This document shows, piece after piece, positions 16,860 through 26,745 of a stretch of 64,000 bases of DNA; the stretch's first letter is position 1, and every line of letters starts with the position of its first letter. Origin of the DNA: Polynucleobacter sp. MWH-CaK5. GTDB taxonomy: Bacteria; Pseudomonadota; Gammaproteobacteria; Burkholderiales; Burkholderiaceae. The stretch is taken from assembly GCF_018687615.1 (NCBI RefSeq), contig NZ_CP061299.1:1641319-1705318 (forward strand), written 5' to 3'. The notes under the pieces are model-generated. The model made no database searches. It saw only the letters and a list, made by a program, of their open reading frames with translations, and was not told where the DNA came from. The position numbers were made by a program, and so were the translations under genes.

Positions 16860-17462
16860 CTATTCTTTTGAGCGGGTTAATGCTGCTAAAGCGAGTTCGC
16901 CGATTTGATCCAAGTAAACGCGGCCCATGTCAGATGTGAACTTTTCGACATTGCGACTAGCAAGCAATATTTGAACTTTTAACGGTGATAGATTCACCAC
17001 TGCAAAACTCTTCATCTCTTCGTTTAGATGAGCTTTGACAGCTTCGCTGACCTGATCAGCTGAGCCACAAAAATTATCATGCTCGCCATCGAGAAGCTCA
17101 ACTTGCTCAATATCAAAAATCTTGGCCAGTCCAGAGCTGATGGCAGCTCTGACGTCGGCTTCAGATTTGGCGGACAATAAATTTGATAACCACTGAATCA
17201 TCAAACCCTGAGTTTTATCGTTTTGACTACCAAAGCGCAGCATGTCTGAAAGACGCTGATTCAAGGCTTGGTTTTGTTGACGCAAAACACCCAACTGACG
17301 CTCTTGCAAAGAAATGGCGCGATCACCATGTGGATTTTTTAATTGAATGTCTGCCAATAAATCAGCATGTCTTTCAAAAAAACCTGGGGTTGCCAAAAGC
17401 CACTCTGCCACTAGAGCTTCGCGCTCTTGTTGCTCAGCCGTTTGATTGTTTGCTTGTGTCAT
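16860..17462 (-). CDS. DUF484 family protein
   Basis: 200 aa. DUF484 proteins are GAF-like cytosolic proteins usually encoded just before xerC; their function is not known. The N-terminus VAEWLLATPGFFERHADLL and the SLQERQLGVLRQQNQALNQRL coiled-coil segment are characteristic. Its start overlaps the gatB stop (ATGA) and it ends 13 nt before xerC, so the three genes are likely one transcript. Confidence 0.9.
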   Translation of the reverse strand: MTQANNQTAEQQEREALVAEWLLATPGFFERHADLLADIQLKNPHGDRAISLQERQLGVLRQQNQALNQRLSDMLRFGSQNDKTQGLMIQWLSNLLSAKSEADVRAAISSGLAKIFDIEQVELLDGEHDNFCGSADQVSEAVKAHLNEEMKSFAVVNLSPLKVQILLASRNVEKFTSDMGRVYLDQIGELALAALTRSKE

Positions 17463-18925
17463 GATTGATTTAACTTATCCGTGAGTAATTTGTTGACTTG
17501 CTGTGGATTGGCCTTGCCTTGAGTTGCTTTCATGATCTGACCAATCAAAGCATTAAACGCTTTTTCTTTGCCAGCGCGGAACTCCTCTACCGACTTTTGA
17601 TTAGCCGCCAACACTTGATCAATGATCGCCTCTAAAGCGCCGCTGTCACTGATTTGCTTGAGTCCTTTTGCTTCAATGATGCGATCAACCGCATCAAGGT
17701 CTGATGCTTTCTCATCCCACATCGCCGTGAAAATTTCTTTCGCGATTTTGTTAGAAATCGTGCCATCAGCAATGCGTTGAATTAATTGCGCCAACTGAGA
17801 AGGGTTCAGTGGTGATTGCGCTGCACTGATGCCTTCTTTATTCAGAGCTGAAGCAAATTCACCAGTCATCAAATTAGCGGCTGCCTTGGCTTGATCTTTG
17901 CCCACTTGTTTAAGCAAGTCTTCATAAAAATCAGCCGTGGCTCGCTCTTGCGTGAGAACCTGGCAATCGTAGGCAGACAAACCAAACTCAGACTGCCAAC
18001 GCTCTGATTTTTGTGCTGGCAATTCTGTCATTTCAGCACGCTCTTTAGCGATCCACTCTTCAGAAATCATCAGTGGCAATAAATCAGGATCCGGGAAATA
18101 GCGGTAGTCATTCGCGTCTTCCTTGCTGCGCATGCTGCGTGTTTCTTTTTTGTCTGGATCGTATAGTCGCGTTTCTTGAATAACTCGGCCACCGTCTTCG
18201 ATCAATTCAATTTGACGACGAACTTCGTATTGAATCGCCTCTTCTAAAAAGCGGAAAGAGTTCAAGTTTTTAATTTCGCAACGGGTGCCGTATTCTTTTT
18301 GCCCAACGGGTCTAACTGAAACGTTGGCATCGCAACGGAAAGAACCTTCTTGCATATTGCCATCGCAAACGCCCAACCAAACCACCAAACTATGCAGCGC
18401 CTTGGCATAAGCCACAGCTTCAGCTGCACTTCGCATATCTGGCTCTGTGACAATCTCCAGCAAAGGTGTGCCGGCACGATTCAAATCGATGCCACTGGAT
18501 GATTCGCCATGAGGGCCTCGGAAATCTTCATGCAATGATTTACCCGCATCTTCTTCCAAATGGGCTCTGGTCAATTGCACAGTTTTAGCTTCACCGTCTA
18601 AAACAATGTGAACCTTGCCACCTTGCACCACTGGGATTTCAAATTGACTGATTTGATAACCCTTAGGCAAATCAGGATAGAAATAGTTCTTACGAGCAAA
18701 AATACTCAATGGTGCAATGTGTGCACCAACTGCCAAACCAAAACGAATCGCGTGGGCCACTGCGCCTTTATTTAAAACAGGTAAAACGCCTGGCAAAGCC
18801 AAATCAACCGCACACGCTTGTCTGTTTGGCTCTGCACCAAACTCAATCGAGGCGCCGCTGAATATCTTTGAATTGGTTCTTAGTTGCGCATGGGTTTCCA
18901 TGCCAATCACGACTTCCCATTTCAT
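17459..18925 (-). CDS. gatB: Asp/Glu-tRNA amidotransferase subunit B
   Basis: 488 aa from the ATG at 18925, giving the standard N-terminus MKWEVVIGMETHAQL; the open frame extends upstream to 18970 inside gatA but that part is not GatB-like. GatB binds misacylated Glu-tRNA(Gln)/Asp-tRNA(Asn) and phosphorylates the carboxylate. FRCDANVSVRP and EIKNLNSFRF are family motifs, and a YqeY-like tail domain ends in NPQQVNKLL. Start and gatA stop share a base (TGATG). Confidence 0.97.
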   Translation of the reverse strand: MKWEVVIGMETHAQLRTNSKIFSGASIEFGAEPNRQACAVDLALPGVLPVLNKGAVAHAIRFGLAVGAHIAPLSIFARKNYFYPDLPKGYQISQFEIPVVQGGKVHIVLDGEAKTVQLTRAHLEEDAGKSLHEDFRGPHGESSSGIDLNRAGTPLLEIVTEPDMRSAAEAVAYAKALHSLVVWLGVCDGNMQEGSFRCDANVSVRPVGQKEYGTRCEIKNLNSFRFLEEAIQYEVRRQIELIEDGGRVIQETRLYDPDKKETRSMRSKEDANDYRYFPDPDLLPLMISEEWIAKERAEMTELPAQKSERWQSEFGLSAYDCQVLTQERATADFYEDLLKQVGKDQAKAAANLMTGEFASALNKEGISAAQSPLNPSQLAQLIQRIADGTISNKIAKEIFTAMWDEKASDLDAVDRIIEAKGLKQISDSGALEAIIDQVLAANQKSVEEFRAGKEKAFNALIGQIMKATQGKANPQQVNKLLTDKLNQS

Positions 18926-20427
18926 CACGCACCACCTTTCACTGCAAAAGGTGATTGGGCTTGATGCCAATTGGTTTCTTGTTGATAAGCATGCGCCACT
19001 TGTAGCAAAGCAGCTTCAGAGAAGTAATTACCAATTAATTGCAAACCAACCGGCATGCCATGATCGCCAAAACCACACGGCACACTCATCGCTGGCAATC
19101 CTGCCAAATTTGGTGAAAGCGTATAAATATCTTCTAAATACATTTGCGTTGGATCTGAAACTTTTTCACCCAGCTTGCCAGCAACATTCGGTGCAACTGG
19201 TCCTGCGATGATGTCGCACGCATCAAATGCATTTTGAAAATCTTGCGCAATGATGCGACGAATTCTCTGTGCTTTTAAATAATAAGCATCGTAATAACCG
19301 TGCGACAAAACGTAAGCACCAATCATGATGCGACGCTTCACTTCTGAACCAAAACCTTCAGATCTTGAGCGCTTGTACATGTCTGATAAATCGCTGTACT
19401 CTGCAGCGCGATGTCCATAACGAACACCATCAAAACGACTCAAATTACTCGATGCTTCTGCAGGAGCCAAGACGTAATACACCGGAATCGATAACTCTGT
19501 TTTAGGCAAAGACACAGGCACACACTCGGCGCCCATTTTTTTCAATTGCTCAATGGCAGCATCAACAGCAGCTCTAACGTCCGCATTCAAGCCATCACCA
19601 AAATACTCTTTAGGCAAGCCGACTCTTAAACCTTTGAGAGGCAAGCCTGGCTCACCTGACCAAGTTTTACCAAGTGCTTTTGTGTAATCTTCTTTGGCAC
19701 GATCCAAGCTCGTGGAATCTTTTGCATCATGTCCTGCCATGGCGTTAAGCATGATGGCGCAATCTTCTGCCGTCTTGGCCATTGGGCCGGCTTGGTCAAG
19801 AGAAGACGCATAAGCAATCATGCCGTAACGTGACACTCGGCCATAGGTTGGCTTAATGCCGGTGATGCCGCAAAAAGCTGCGGGCTGACGAATCGATCCG
19901 CCGGTATCTGTTCCTGTTGATGCGGGCGCTAAACCTGCAGCAATGGCTGCAGCAGAACCACCTGAAGAACCACCGGGTACTCTCGCGAGATCCCAAGGAT
20001 TTTTAGTGGGGCCTGCATAAGCACTTTCATTTGAAGATCCCATGGCGAACTCGTCCATGTTGACCTTACCCAAACAAACCATGCCGGCACGACCAACTCC
20101 AAGCTCAGCAACCACATGCGCATCAAATGGACTGATGTAGTTATTCAATATTTTTGAACCCGCCGTTGTCTTCCAATGCTTGGTAACAAAGATATCTTTG
20201 TGCGCCAATGGCACACCTGTCAAAGTCGTTGCAGAACCATCGGCCAATTGAGCATCAGCCGCCTTGGCTTGCAACAAAGTTTGTTCAACGTTCACATCAA
20301 CGAATGCGTTCAGTTCTTTAGACTCAGCAATGCGACTTAAAAAGTAATTTGCGAGCTCTTGGCTGCTCACTTCTTTTGAATGAAGTGATTTTGATAATTC
20401 AGCAATGGTTTTGGTGTGCCAGCTCAT
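18925..20427 (-). CDS. gatA: Asp/Glu-tRNA amidotransferase subunit A
   Basis: 500 aa amidase-signature enzyme that releases ammonia from glutamine for the GatB active site. The Ser-cisSer-Lys triad is visible: Lys77 in GVPLAHKDIF, cis-Ser in GSSGGSAAA near residue 152 and the nucleophile Ser in GTDTGGSIRQPAAFCG near residue 176. Its start overlaps the gatC stop (ATGA). Transcribed leftward from the divergent gatC/mreB region. Confidence 0.98.
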   Translation of the reverse strand: MSWHTKTIAELSKSLHSKEVSSQELANYFLSRIAESKELNAFVDVNVEQTLLQAKAADAQLADGSATTLTGVPLAHKDIFVTKHWKTTAGSKILNNYISPFDAHVVAELGVGRAGMVCLGKVNMDEFAMGSSNESAYAGPTKNPWDLARVPGGSSGGSAAAIAAGLAPASTGTDTGGSIRQPAAFCGITGIKPTYGRVSRYGMIAYASSLDQAGPMAKTAEDCAIMLNAMAGHDAKDSTSLDRAKEDYTKALGKTWSGEPGLPLKGLRVGLPKEYFGDGLNADVRAAVDAAIEQLKKMGAECVPVSLPKTELSIPVYYVLAPAEASSNLSRFDGVRYGHRAAEYSDLSDMYKRSRSEGFGSEVKRRIMIGAYVLSHGYYDAYYLKAQRIRRIIAQDFQNAFDACDIIAGPVAPNVAGKLGEKVSDPTQMYLEDIYTLSPNLAGLPAMSVPCGFGDHGMPVGLQLIGNYFSEAALLQVAHAYQQETNWHQAQSPFAVKGGA

Positions 20428-20717
20428 TCGATCACCTTTGGCACAAGAAATAAACCATCATGTTCAGCAGGTGCATTTTTTAAATAAGCATCTCTTTGAT
20501 CATGCTCCGTGACCACATCTTCACGCAATGGCTGGGCAATGGCCATGATTTGCTCAATTGGGTGGGCCAAAGGCTCAACACCATCGGTATCAACGGCCTG
20601 CATTTGCTCTACCAAATGGAAGACTTTCTGCAATTGGGCCAAAGTGGCTGTTGCCTCGTCTTCCGAGAGCGATAAATGGGATAAATGCGCTATGCGCTTA
20701 ACATCTTCGAGATTCAT
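20424..20717 (-). CDS. gatC: Asp/Glu-tRNA amidotransferase subunit C
   Basis: 97 aa, the usual size. GatC is the small stabilising subunit that wraps GatA and GatB. The N-terminus VKRIAHLSHLSLSEDE and the C-terminal LREDVVTEHDQRDAYLKNAP are typical. First gene of the leftward gatCAB operon; only 67 nt separate it from the divergent mreB start, so both promoters overlap or abut there. Confidence 0.95.
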   Translation of the reverse strand: MNLEDVKRIAHLSHLSLSEDEATATLAQLQKVFHLVEQMQAVDTDGVEPLAHPIEQIMAIAQPLREDVVTEHDQRDAYLKNAPAEHDGLFLVPKVIE

Positions 20718-20784
20718 TTGTCCTGCTACGGTATCATTAAAGGGTTCATTAACGTATTAATTAATCTATTTTCCTACTTATATT

Positions 20785-21828
20785 ATGTTTGGTCTCTTTC
20801 GCAATTACTTTTCTAATGATTTAGCCATTGACTTGGGTACCGCAAACACCCTTATTTACATGCGTGATAAGGGCATTGTCCTTGATGAGCCATCGGTTGT
20901 GGCGATTCGTCAAGAAGGCGGTCCGAATGGCAAAAAGACTATTTTAGCCGTAGGTAAGGAAGCCAAGCAGATGCTTGGTCGAGTTCCAGGCAATATTGAA
21001 GCAATTCGCCCTATGAAAGATGGTGTTATTGCTGATTTCACGATCACTGAGCAAATGCTCAAGCAGTTCATCAAAATGGTTCATGAGACCAAATTGCTCA
21101 AACCAAGCCCAAGAATCATCATTTGCGTGCCTTGCGGCTCAACACAGGTTGAAAGACGCGCCATTCGTGAATCTGCCCTAGGTGCAGGCGCCTCACAGGT
21201 CTATTTGATTGAAGAACCAATGGCTGCGGCCATCGGCGCCGGTTTACCAGTATCAGAAGCTTCTGGCTCAATGGTGGTGGATATCGGTGGCGGCACAACT
21301 GAAGTGGGCGTGATGTCCCTAGGCGGCATGGTTTACAAGGGTTCTATCCGTGTTGGCGGTGATAAATTTGACGAAGCCATCATCAATTACATCCGTCGTA
21401 ACTACGGTATGTTGATTGGCGAACAAACCTCTGAAGCCATCAAGAAAACGATTGGTTCAGCCTTCCCAGGCTCAGAAGTGAAAGACATGGAAATCCGTGG
21501 CCGCAACCTTTCTGAAGGTATCCCACGCAGCTTCACAGTAACAAGCAATGAAATTCTAGAAGCCTTGACCGATCCGTTGAATCAAATCGTGACGGCCGTG
21601 AAGGTAGCCCTAGAGCAAACACCTCCAGAGTTGGCTTCTGACATTGCTGATCGCGGCATGATGTTGACTGGTGGCGGCGCTTTGCTTCGCGACCTAGATC
21701 GCTTATTGCTTGAGGAAACTGGCCTTCCTGTTCATATTGCCGAAGATCCATTGACCTGCGTGGTCAGAGGCTCAGGCATTGCGCTAGAGCGCATGGACAA
21801 GCTAGGCGGCGTATTCTCACAAGAATAA
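20785..21828 (+). CDS. mreB: Rod shape-determining protein MreB
   Basis: 347 aa bacterial actin. Phosphate-binding loops are DLGTANTLIY near residue 12 and VVDIGGGTTEVGV near residue 163; TGGGALLRDLD is the adenosine motif near residue 292. It forms membrane-associated filaments that direct lateral cell-wall synthesis with MreC, MreD, PBP2 and RodA, all encoded directly downstream. First gene of the operon, indicating a rod-shaped cell. Confidence 0.98.
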   Translation: MFGLFRNYFSNDLAIDLGTANTLIYMRDKGIVLDEPSVVAIRQEGGPNGKKTILAVGKEAKQMLGRVPGNIEAIRPMKDGVIADFTITEQMLKQFIKMVHETKLLKPSPRIIICVPCGSTQVERRAIRESALGAGASQVYLIEEPMAAAIGAGLPVSEASGSMVVDIGGGTTEVGVMSLGGMVYKGSIRVGGDKFDEAIINYIRRNYGMLIGEQTSEAIKKTIGSAFPGSEVKDMEIRGRNLSEGIPRSFTVTSNEILEALTDPLNQIVTAVKVALEQTPPELASDIADRGMMLTGGGALLRDLDRLLLEETGLPVHIAEDPLTCVVRGSGIALERMDKLGGVFSQE

Positions 21829-21855
21829 GTTCGCTAAGCAGCTAGAGAGATTTCA

Positions 21856-22770
21856 TTGCAGCTTAGCCCTCCTCCTCTCTTCAAACAAGGTACGCCAGCT
21901 CTTATCAAGCTGGCGATCTGCCTTTTCATCAGCGTTGTGTTGATGGTCATGGACCATCAATTAAAAGCACTGAATGAAGTTCGTTCGGTGGCAAGCTACA
22001 TGCTCACCCCATTTCAATACGCCATGCAAATGCCCAGAAATGCATTGGTTGGCACTTATGACTACCTGACAAGCAAAGGCTCTCTAGAGGTTGAAAATGA
22101 GGCTCTCACCAAGCGAGTGGCCGAATTAACACTCTTGGCAAATCAGTCAGAGCTGTTCATGTCCGAAAATACACAATTGCGAAACCTGATTGGCATCAAA
22201 GAACAGGCTCGCTTTAAGATTTTGATTGCCCAGATTCTTTACAGCCCCTCCAATCCAATGTCTCAACGCGTGGTGATTGATCGAGGCGCATCAGACAACA
22301 TCTCACTTGGCCAAGCAGTTTCAGATCATCAAGGCATTGTTGGTCAAGTGGTTCGTGTGATGGAAAACAAATCCGAAGTGTCTTTGTTAGATGACAGAGA
22401 CATGGTGATCCCAATTCAAGTAGCCAGAAATGGTCTTAGGGGCGCCCTTCATGGCAATGGCAGAGGTCGACCGCTGGAATTGAGACACATGGCTGCCGTG
22501 AGTGATTTGCAAGTGGGCGACGTTCTAATGACATCTGGCATTGATGGCGTTTATCCGCCAGGATTTGCAGTGGCCACCATCGATAAAATTGAACGCAACG
22601 TGGATAAGAACTTTGCCTACGTTTACTGCTCTCCAGTAGGCGGTGTGAATCGCTTTCGTCACGTGATGATTCTTTTCTACGACTCTGGATTTGGTCCTAA
22701 ACCAGAAGCAAGTAAAAATTTCAAAGAAACTGACTCAAAATCCAATCGTTTATACAGAGGTAAGCCATGA
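21856..22770 (+). CDS. mreC: Rod shape-determining protein MreC
   Basis: 304 aa from a TTG at 21856 with GAGAG before it; no ATG fits the expected N-terminus. One transmembrane helix (about residues 17-35) anchors it in the inner membrane, followed by a coiled coil (VENEALTKRVAELTLLANQ) and two beta-barrel domains in the periplasm (VVIDRGASDNISLGQAV, VGDVLMTSGIDGVYPPGFAV). It links MreB filaments to PBP2. Its stop overlaps the mreD start (ATGA). Confidence 0.95.
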   Translation: MQLSPPPLFKQGTPALIKLAICLFISVVLMVMDHQLKALNEVRSVASYMLTPFQYAMQMPRNALVGTYDYLTSKGSLEVENEALTKRVAELTLLANQSELFMSENTQLRNLIGIKEQARFKILIAQILYSPSNPMSQRVVIDRGASDNISLGQAVSDHQGIVGQVVRVMENKSEVSLLDDRDMVIPIQVARNGLRGALHGNGRGRPLELRHMAAVSDLQVGDVLMTSGIDGVYPPGFAVATIDKIERNVDKNFAYVYCSPVGGVNRFRHVMILFYDSGFGPKPEASKNFKETDSKSNRLYRGKP

Positions 22771-23285
22771 TTGAAAGCGGCTACATCCTTCGTCCTGCGA
22801 ACCCTCTGTTTATTGCCGCAAGCTTGATAGCAGCCACCTTACTGAATTTCTTGCCGCTGGGCAATGCACCCTGGGTGCCTGATTGGCTATTGCTTTGCTT
22901 GGTGTTTTGGACCATTCACCAACCAAGAAAAGTCGGCGTGATTTGGGCGTTTTGTTTGGGCTTGGTCATGGATGTTCACAATGGCAACTTGCTTGGTCAA
23001 TATGCATTCATGTACCCGCTGGTTGCTTACTTCGGTATTTTTTGGCAAAGGCGCGTGATGGGATTTACTCGCATCCAACAAGCCTTACATCTGTTACCAC
23101 TTTTCATCTCGGCCTCTATTTGGCCACTGATCATTCGTTGGGTTGCAACCGGTGAAATTCCATTCTGGGCATGGTCGAGTCTTTTCTCTGGTTTTATTGA
23201 AGCCCTTTTATGGCCAGTAGCAGTGTTCTTATTATTAGCGCCGCAACGCAGGCCAACTGATGTTGACCTCAACCGTCCGATTTAA
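22767..23285 (+). CDS. mreD: Rod shape-determining protein MreD
   Basis: 172 aa, strongly hydrophobic with about five membrane helices. The LVMDVHNGNLLGQYAFMYP loop is the MreD signature. It is the integral-membrane partner of MreC in the elongasome. Start overlaps the mreC stop; the PBP2 gene begins 10 nt downstream. Confidence 0.95.
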   Translation: MIESGYILRPANPLFIAASLIAATLLNFLPLGNAPWVPDWLLLCLVFWTIHQPRKVGVIWAFCLGLVMDVHNGNLLGQYAFMYPLVAYFGIFWQRRVMGFTRIQQALHLLPLFISASIWPLIIRWVATGEIPFWAWSSLFSGFIEALLWPVAVFLLLAPQRRPTDVDLNRPI

Positions 23286-23295
23286 TTGACGGCAC

Positions 23296-25215
23296 ATGAA
23301 TAGATTCAATCAATCTCAACCAACCGTTAAGTCATTTCAAGATCGACTGACTGTTGCAATGATTTTTGTATTGATTTGCTTTTCAATACTTTTATTGAGA
23401 TTTGTTTGGCTCCAAGTATTCACGCATCAACGTCACTCTTTGGCAGCAGAAAATAATCGCATTGCCTTGATACCGGTGCCAGCCAATCGCGGTCTCATTT
23501 ACGATCGCAACGGCATTGTGATTGCACGCAATTACTCAGCCTACACATTAGAAATAAATCCATCACAAGTTGAAACCAACTTAAATGATTTGCTTGATCA
23601 ACTGTCATCAGTCATTGATATTCAGCCCAAAGATCGTCGTAACTTTTTAAAGTTAGCGGCAGAGTCAAAAACCTTTGATTCATTCCCCGTCAGAACATTG
23701 CTCAGCGATGTCGAAGTTGCAAGATTCACGGCTCAACGCTTCAGATTTCCTGGGGTTGAAATTCGTGCGCGCTTATTTAGACAATATCCATATGGTGAGC
23801 TTGGTTCACACTTGATCGGCTACATCGGCCGAGTGTCACAAAAAGATCGTGAAAAATTAATTGCTGAATTAGACTCAAGCAAAAGCATGGATGAGGATTG
23901 GGCTCAGAGAAAAAATATCAACTTACTGGGCATGCCATACATAGGCAAAGTTGGCATTGAACAAAGTTACGAACAGGCTCTCAGAGGTTCCCCAGGATTT
24001 GAGCAAGTTGAAATCACCGCTGGCGGAAGAGCGGTCAGAACACTCTCAACATCTTCCTCTACGCCAGGAAAAAATCTAGTACTGGCCGTTGATATCAAAC
24101 TTCAACATTTGGTTGAACAGTTATACGGAAAAAGACGTGGCGCATTTGTGGCGATTGAACCAAAAACTGGCGACATCCTTGCGTTTGTTTCAAAACCTAA
24201 TTTCAATCCAAATGATTTTGTGGAAGGCATTGATGCCAGTACTTGGAAAGACTTGAATGACTCTCCAGAAAAGCCTCTCTACAATCGCCCGCTAAAAGGC
24301 ACCTACGCCCCAGGTTCAACGTATAAGCCATTCATGGCACTGGCAGCTCTTGAGACTGGCAAACGCACACCTAGTCAATCGATCGCAGATCCTGGTTACT
24401 TCATTCTCGGTAACAACACATTCAGAGATGATAAGGTCGGCGGTCACGGCACAGTGGATATGGCCAAATCAATTGTTGACTCTTGTAATACCTATTACTA
24501 CCACTTGGCTCGCGATATCGGCGTCAATCCGATGCACGACTTCATGAAGCCACTTGGGCTTGGTCAAATCACCGGCATCGATCTTGTGGGCGAAGCACGG
24601 GGGGTCTTGCCTTCGACTTCATGGAAAGAAAAGGCATTTAAAAAACCAGAGCAACAAAAATGGTTTGAAGGCGAAACGATTTCTTTAGGTATCGGACAAG
24701 GCTACAACAGCTTTTCTATTTTGCAATTAGCCCATGCCACGGCCAACCTTGCGAACCAAGGTGTGGTGATGAAACCTCACCTGGTGAAATCAATTGAAAA
24801 CCCAATCACCAAAGATCGTGTTTTGACCACGCCTCAAGAGAGCTACAAAATTGATCTAAAGAAAGAAAATATTGATGTGATCACCAATGCCATGGTGGAT
24901 GTGAATAGATTTGGTACATCAGCAGGCGCATTCAAAGGAGCTGGTTACAACGCTGCCGGTAAAACTGGTACGGCCCAGGTATATAGCTTGAATGCCAAAA
25001 ACTATAACCACGGCGCTACTCCAGAATTTTTAAGAGACCATGCTTTATACGTCGTCTTTGCTCCAGCAGAAAATCCAAAAATTGCTATTGCCATGATTGT
25101 TGAAAATGCTGGCTTCGGCGCTGCTCACGCAGCTCCTATCGCACGACGTGCGCTTGATTACTATCTTGAGGGTCGTTGGCCTAAGGAGGTTCCTGAATGG
25201 AAAAACGCTCCTTAA
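23296..25215 (+). CDS. mrdA: Penicillin-binding protein 2 (peptidoglycan transpeptidase)
   Basis: 639 aa class B PBP. One N-terminal membrane helix (about 20-40) is followed by the dimerisation domain (PANRGLIYDRNGIVIARN) and the transpeptidase domain. Active-site motifs are STYKPF (Ser-x-x-Lys), SCN in DSCNTYYY and KTGTAQ. It cross-links lateral-wall peptidoglycan together with RodA, whose gene overlaps its 3' end by 19 bp. Target of mecillinam-type beta-lactams in relatives. Confidence 0.97.
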   Translation: MNRFNQSQPTVKSFQDRLTVAMIFVLICFSILLLRFVWLQVFTHQRHSLAAENNRIALIPVPANRGLIYDRNGIVIARNYSAYTLEINPSQVETNLNDLLDQLSSVIDIQPKDRRNFLKLAAESKTFDSFPVRTLLSDVEVARFTAQRFRFPGVEIRARLFRQYPYGELGSHLIGYIGRVSQKDREKLIAELDSSKSMDEDWAQRKNINLLGMPYIGKVGIEQSYEQALRGSPGFEQVEITAGGRAVRTLSTSSSTPGKNLVLAVDIKLQHLVEQLYGKRRGAFVAIEPKTGDILAFVSKPNFNPNDFVEGIDASTWKDLNDSPEKPLYNRPLKGTYAPGSTYKPFMALAALETGKRTPSQSIADPGYFILGNNTFRDDKVGGHGTVDMAKSIVDSCNTYYYHLARDIGVNPMHDFMKPLGLGQITGIDLVGEARGVLPSTSWKEKAFKKPEQQKWFEGETISLGIGQGYNSFSILQLAHATANLANQGVVMKPHLVKSIENPITKDRVLTTPQESYKIDLKKENIDVITNAMVDVNRFGTSAGAFKGAGYNAAGKTGTAQVYSLNAKNYNHGATPEFLRDHALYVVFAPAENPKIAIAMIVENAGFGAAHAAPIARRALDYYLEGRWPKEVPEWKNAP

Positions 25216-26339
25216 TTCATAAGATCGACTTTCTGTGGAGTGGCCTTGATAAAACCTTGGGTCTGATCGTTCTCGCGCTTGTGGCCATCAGCATCGTCAC
25301 ATTTATTTCAGCGACGAGCGGAACGCATGTGCAGTTTGTTGATCAAGCACGCAATCTGATTGTATCGATTGGTTTGATGTTGATCGTCTCCAGAATTCCG
25401 CCGAAGTGGCTAGAAAAATCTGCCATCTGGATTTACACCATTGGTATTGCATTGCTGCTTGCAGTAGCGGCTTTTGGCTTGATCAAAAAAGGTGCGCGCC
25501 GCTGGGTCAACATTGGCATCGTGATACAGCCTTCAGAAATCATGAAGATTGCCATGCCCATGATGTTGGCCTGGTACTTTCAACGTCGCGAAGGCGTCTT
25601 AAAAACTTGGGATTACGGTGTAGCAGCTTTGTTGTTAATTTTGCCGGTTGCCTTGATTGGTAGACAGCCTGACCTAGGCACAGCATTGCTGGTCATGGCC
25701 TCTGGTCTTTACGTGATCATTCTTGCAGGATTTCCTTGGAAATACATCATTCCAGTCGTTGGAGTCGGCACGCTCGGCATTTTGTTGATCATCATTTTCG
25801 GTGGCTATATTTGCGAACCAGAAGTGAAGTGGTACATTCTTCATGAATATCAAAAAAATCGTGTGTGCACGCTTTTAAACCCTAGCTCAGACCCTTTGGG
25901 TAAAGGTTTCCATACGATTCAATCGATCATCGCGATTGGCTCTGGTGGGCTTTTTGGTAAGGGCTGGCTCAACGGCACTCAGGCACACCTTGAGTTCATT
26001 CCAGAAAAACACACCGACTTTATCTTTGCTGTTTTTGCAGAAGAGTTTGGATTGCTTGGCAACATCATTTTGTTGGCCTTATTCGTTGCCTTGATTCAAA
26101 GAGGTCTCGCCATTGCATCAAACGCCCCCACGCTCTTCACGAGACTCTTGGGCGGCGCTGTGACAATGATTTTCTTCACCTATGCCTTCGTCAACATGGG
26201 CATGGTCAGCGGCCTTCTACCAGTGGTTGGCGTACCCCTGCCATTCATCAGCTACGGCGGTACAGCTCTTGTGACTCTTGGTATCGGCGTGGGCATTCTA
26301 ATGAGCATTCATCGCTACCGAAGACTCGTACAAAGTTAG
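25197..26339 (+). CDS. rodA: RodA, SEDS peptidoglycan glycosyltransferase
   Basis: 380 aa, about ten membrane helices. SEDS motifs include KKGARRWVNIG, the QPSEIMKIAMP loop, RQPDLGTALLV and the GLLPVVGVPLPFISYGG end motif. It polymerises lipid II for the lateral wall as partner of PBP2. The start at 25197 lies inside the mrdA 3' end and is preceded by AAGGAGG, a very strong ribosome-binding site. Last gene of the operon; a bidirectional terminator follows. Confidence 0.97.
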   Translation: MEKRSLIHKIDFLWSGLDKTLGLIVLALVAISIVTFISATSGTHVQFVDQARNLIVSIGLMLIVSRIPPKWLEKSAIWIYTIGIALLLAVAAFGLIKKGARRWVNIGIVIQPSEIMKIAMPMMLAWYFQRREGVLKTWDYGVAALLLILPVALIGRQPDLGTALLVMASGLYVIILAGFPWKYIIPVVGVGTLGILLIIIFGGYICEPEVKWYILHEYQKNRVCTLLNPSSDPLGKGFHTIQSIIAIGSGGLFGKGWLNGTQAHLEFIPEKHTDFIFAVFAEEFGLLGNIILLALFVALIQRGLAIASNAPTLFTRLLGGAVTMIFFTYAFVNMGMVSGLLPVVGVPLPFISYGGTALVTLGIGVGILMSIHRYRRLVQS

Positions 26340-26376
26340 AAACCAATCAAGTAATCCATCGAGGTGGATAAGACAT

Positions 26377-26408
26377 AAAAAAAGCCCAGCTAAACAGCTG
26401 GGCTTTTT
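26377..26408. terminator. Bidirectional intrinsic terminator between rodA and HU
   Basis: AGCCCAGCT (26383-26391) and AGCTGGGCT (26396-26404) form a 9-bp stem with an AAAC loop, with an A run on the left and a T run on the right. It serves the convergent rodA and HU transcripts. Confidence 0.9.
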
Positions 26409-26427
26409 AATATTGCAAATCAGCGAA

Positions 26428-26712
26428 TTACTTCTTACGCTTATTCACGGCATCTTTAAATGCTTTACCTGCAGTAAATTTAACTGTCTTAGCTGCAGCA
26501 ATCTTGATTGCTTCGCCAGTTTTTGGATTACGGCCCATACGAGCAGCACGCTTACCAGAACCAAAAGTACCGAAACCGATTAACTGAACGCTGTCACCTT
26601 TAGTAACGGCCTTCTTGATGTTGTCCATTACTGAATTCAATGCAAATTCAGCTTTAGCTTTTGACAACTCAGATTCTTCTGCAATTGCGGAAATAAGTTC
26701 TGCTTTATTCAA
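26428..26712 (-). CDS. hupB: HU family DNA-binding protein
   Basis: 94 aa from a TTG at 26712. HU bends and compacts DNA. The arm sequence GFGTFGSGKRAARMGRNPKTGE is the HU signature, and KTVKFTAGKAFKDAVN ends the fold. An in-frame ATG at 26733 would add MIDKEHH, but only the TTG has a ribosome-binding AAGGAG at the right distance and gives the standard N-terminus (M)NKAELI. A strong hairpin lies in the 5' leader. The hupA/hupB naming is by convention only. Confidence 0.95.
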   Translation of the reverse strand: MNKAELISAIAEESELSKAKAEFALNSVMDNIKKAVTKGDSVQLIGFGTFGSGKRAARMGRNPKTGEAIKIAAAKTVKFTAGKAFKDAVNKRKK

Positions 26713-26745
26713 GTGATGCTCCTTATCAATCATGGTTGGATGGTT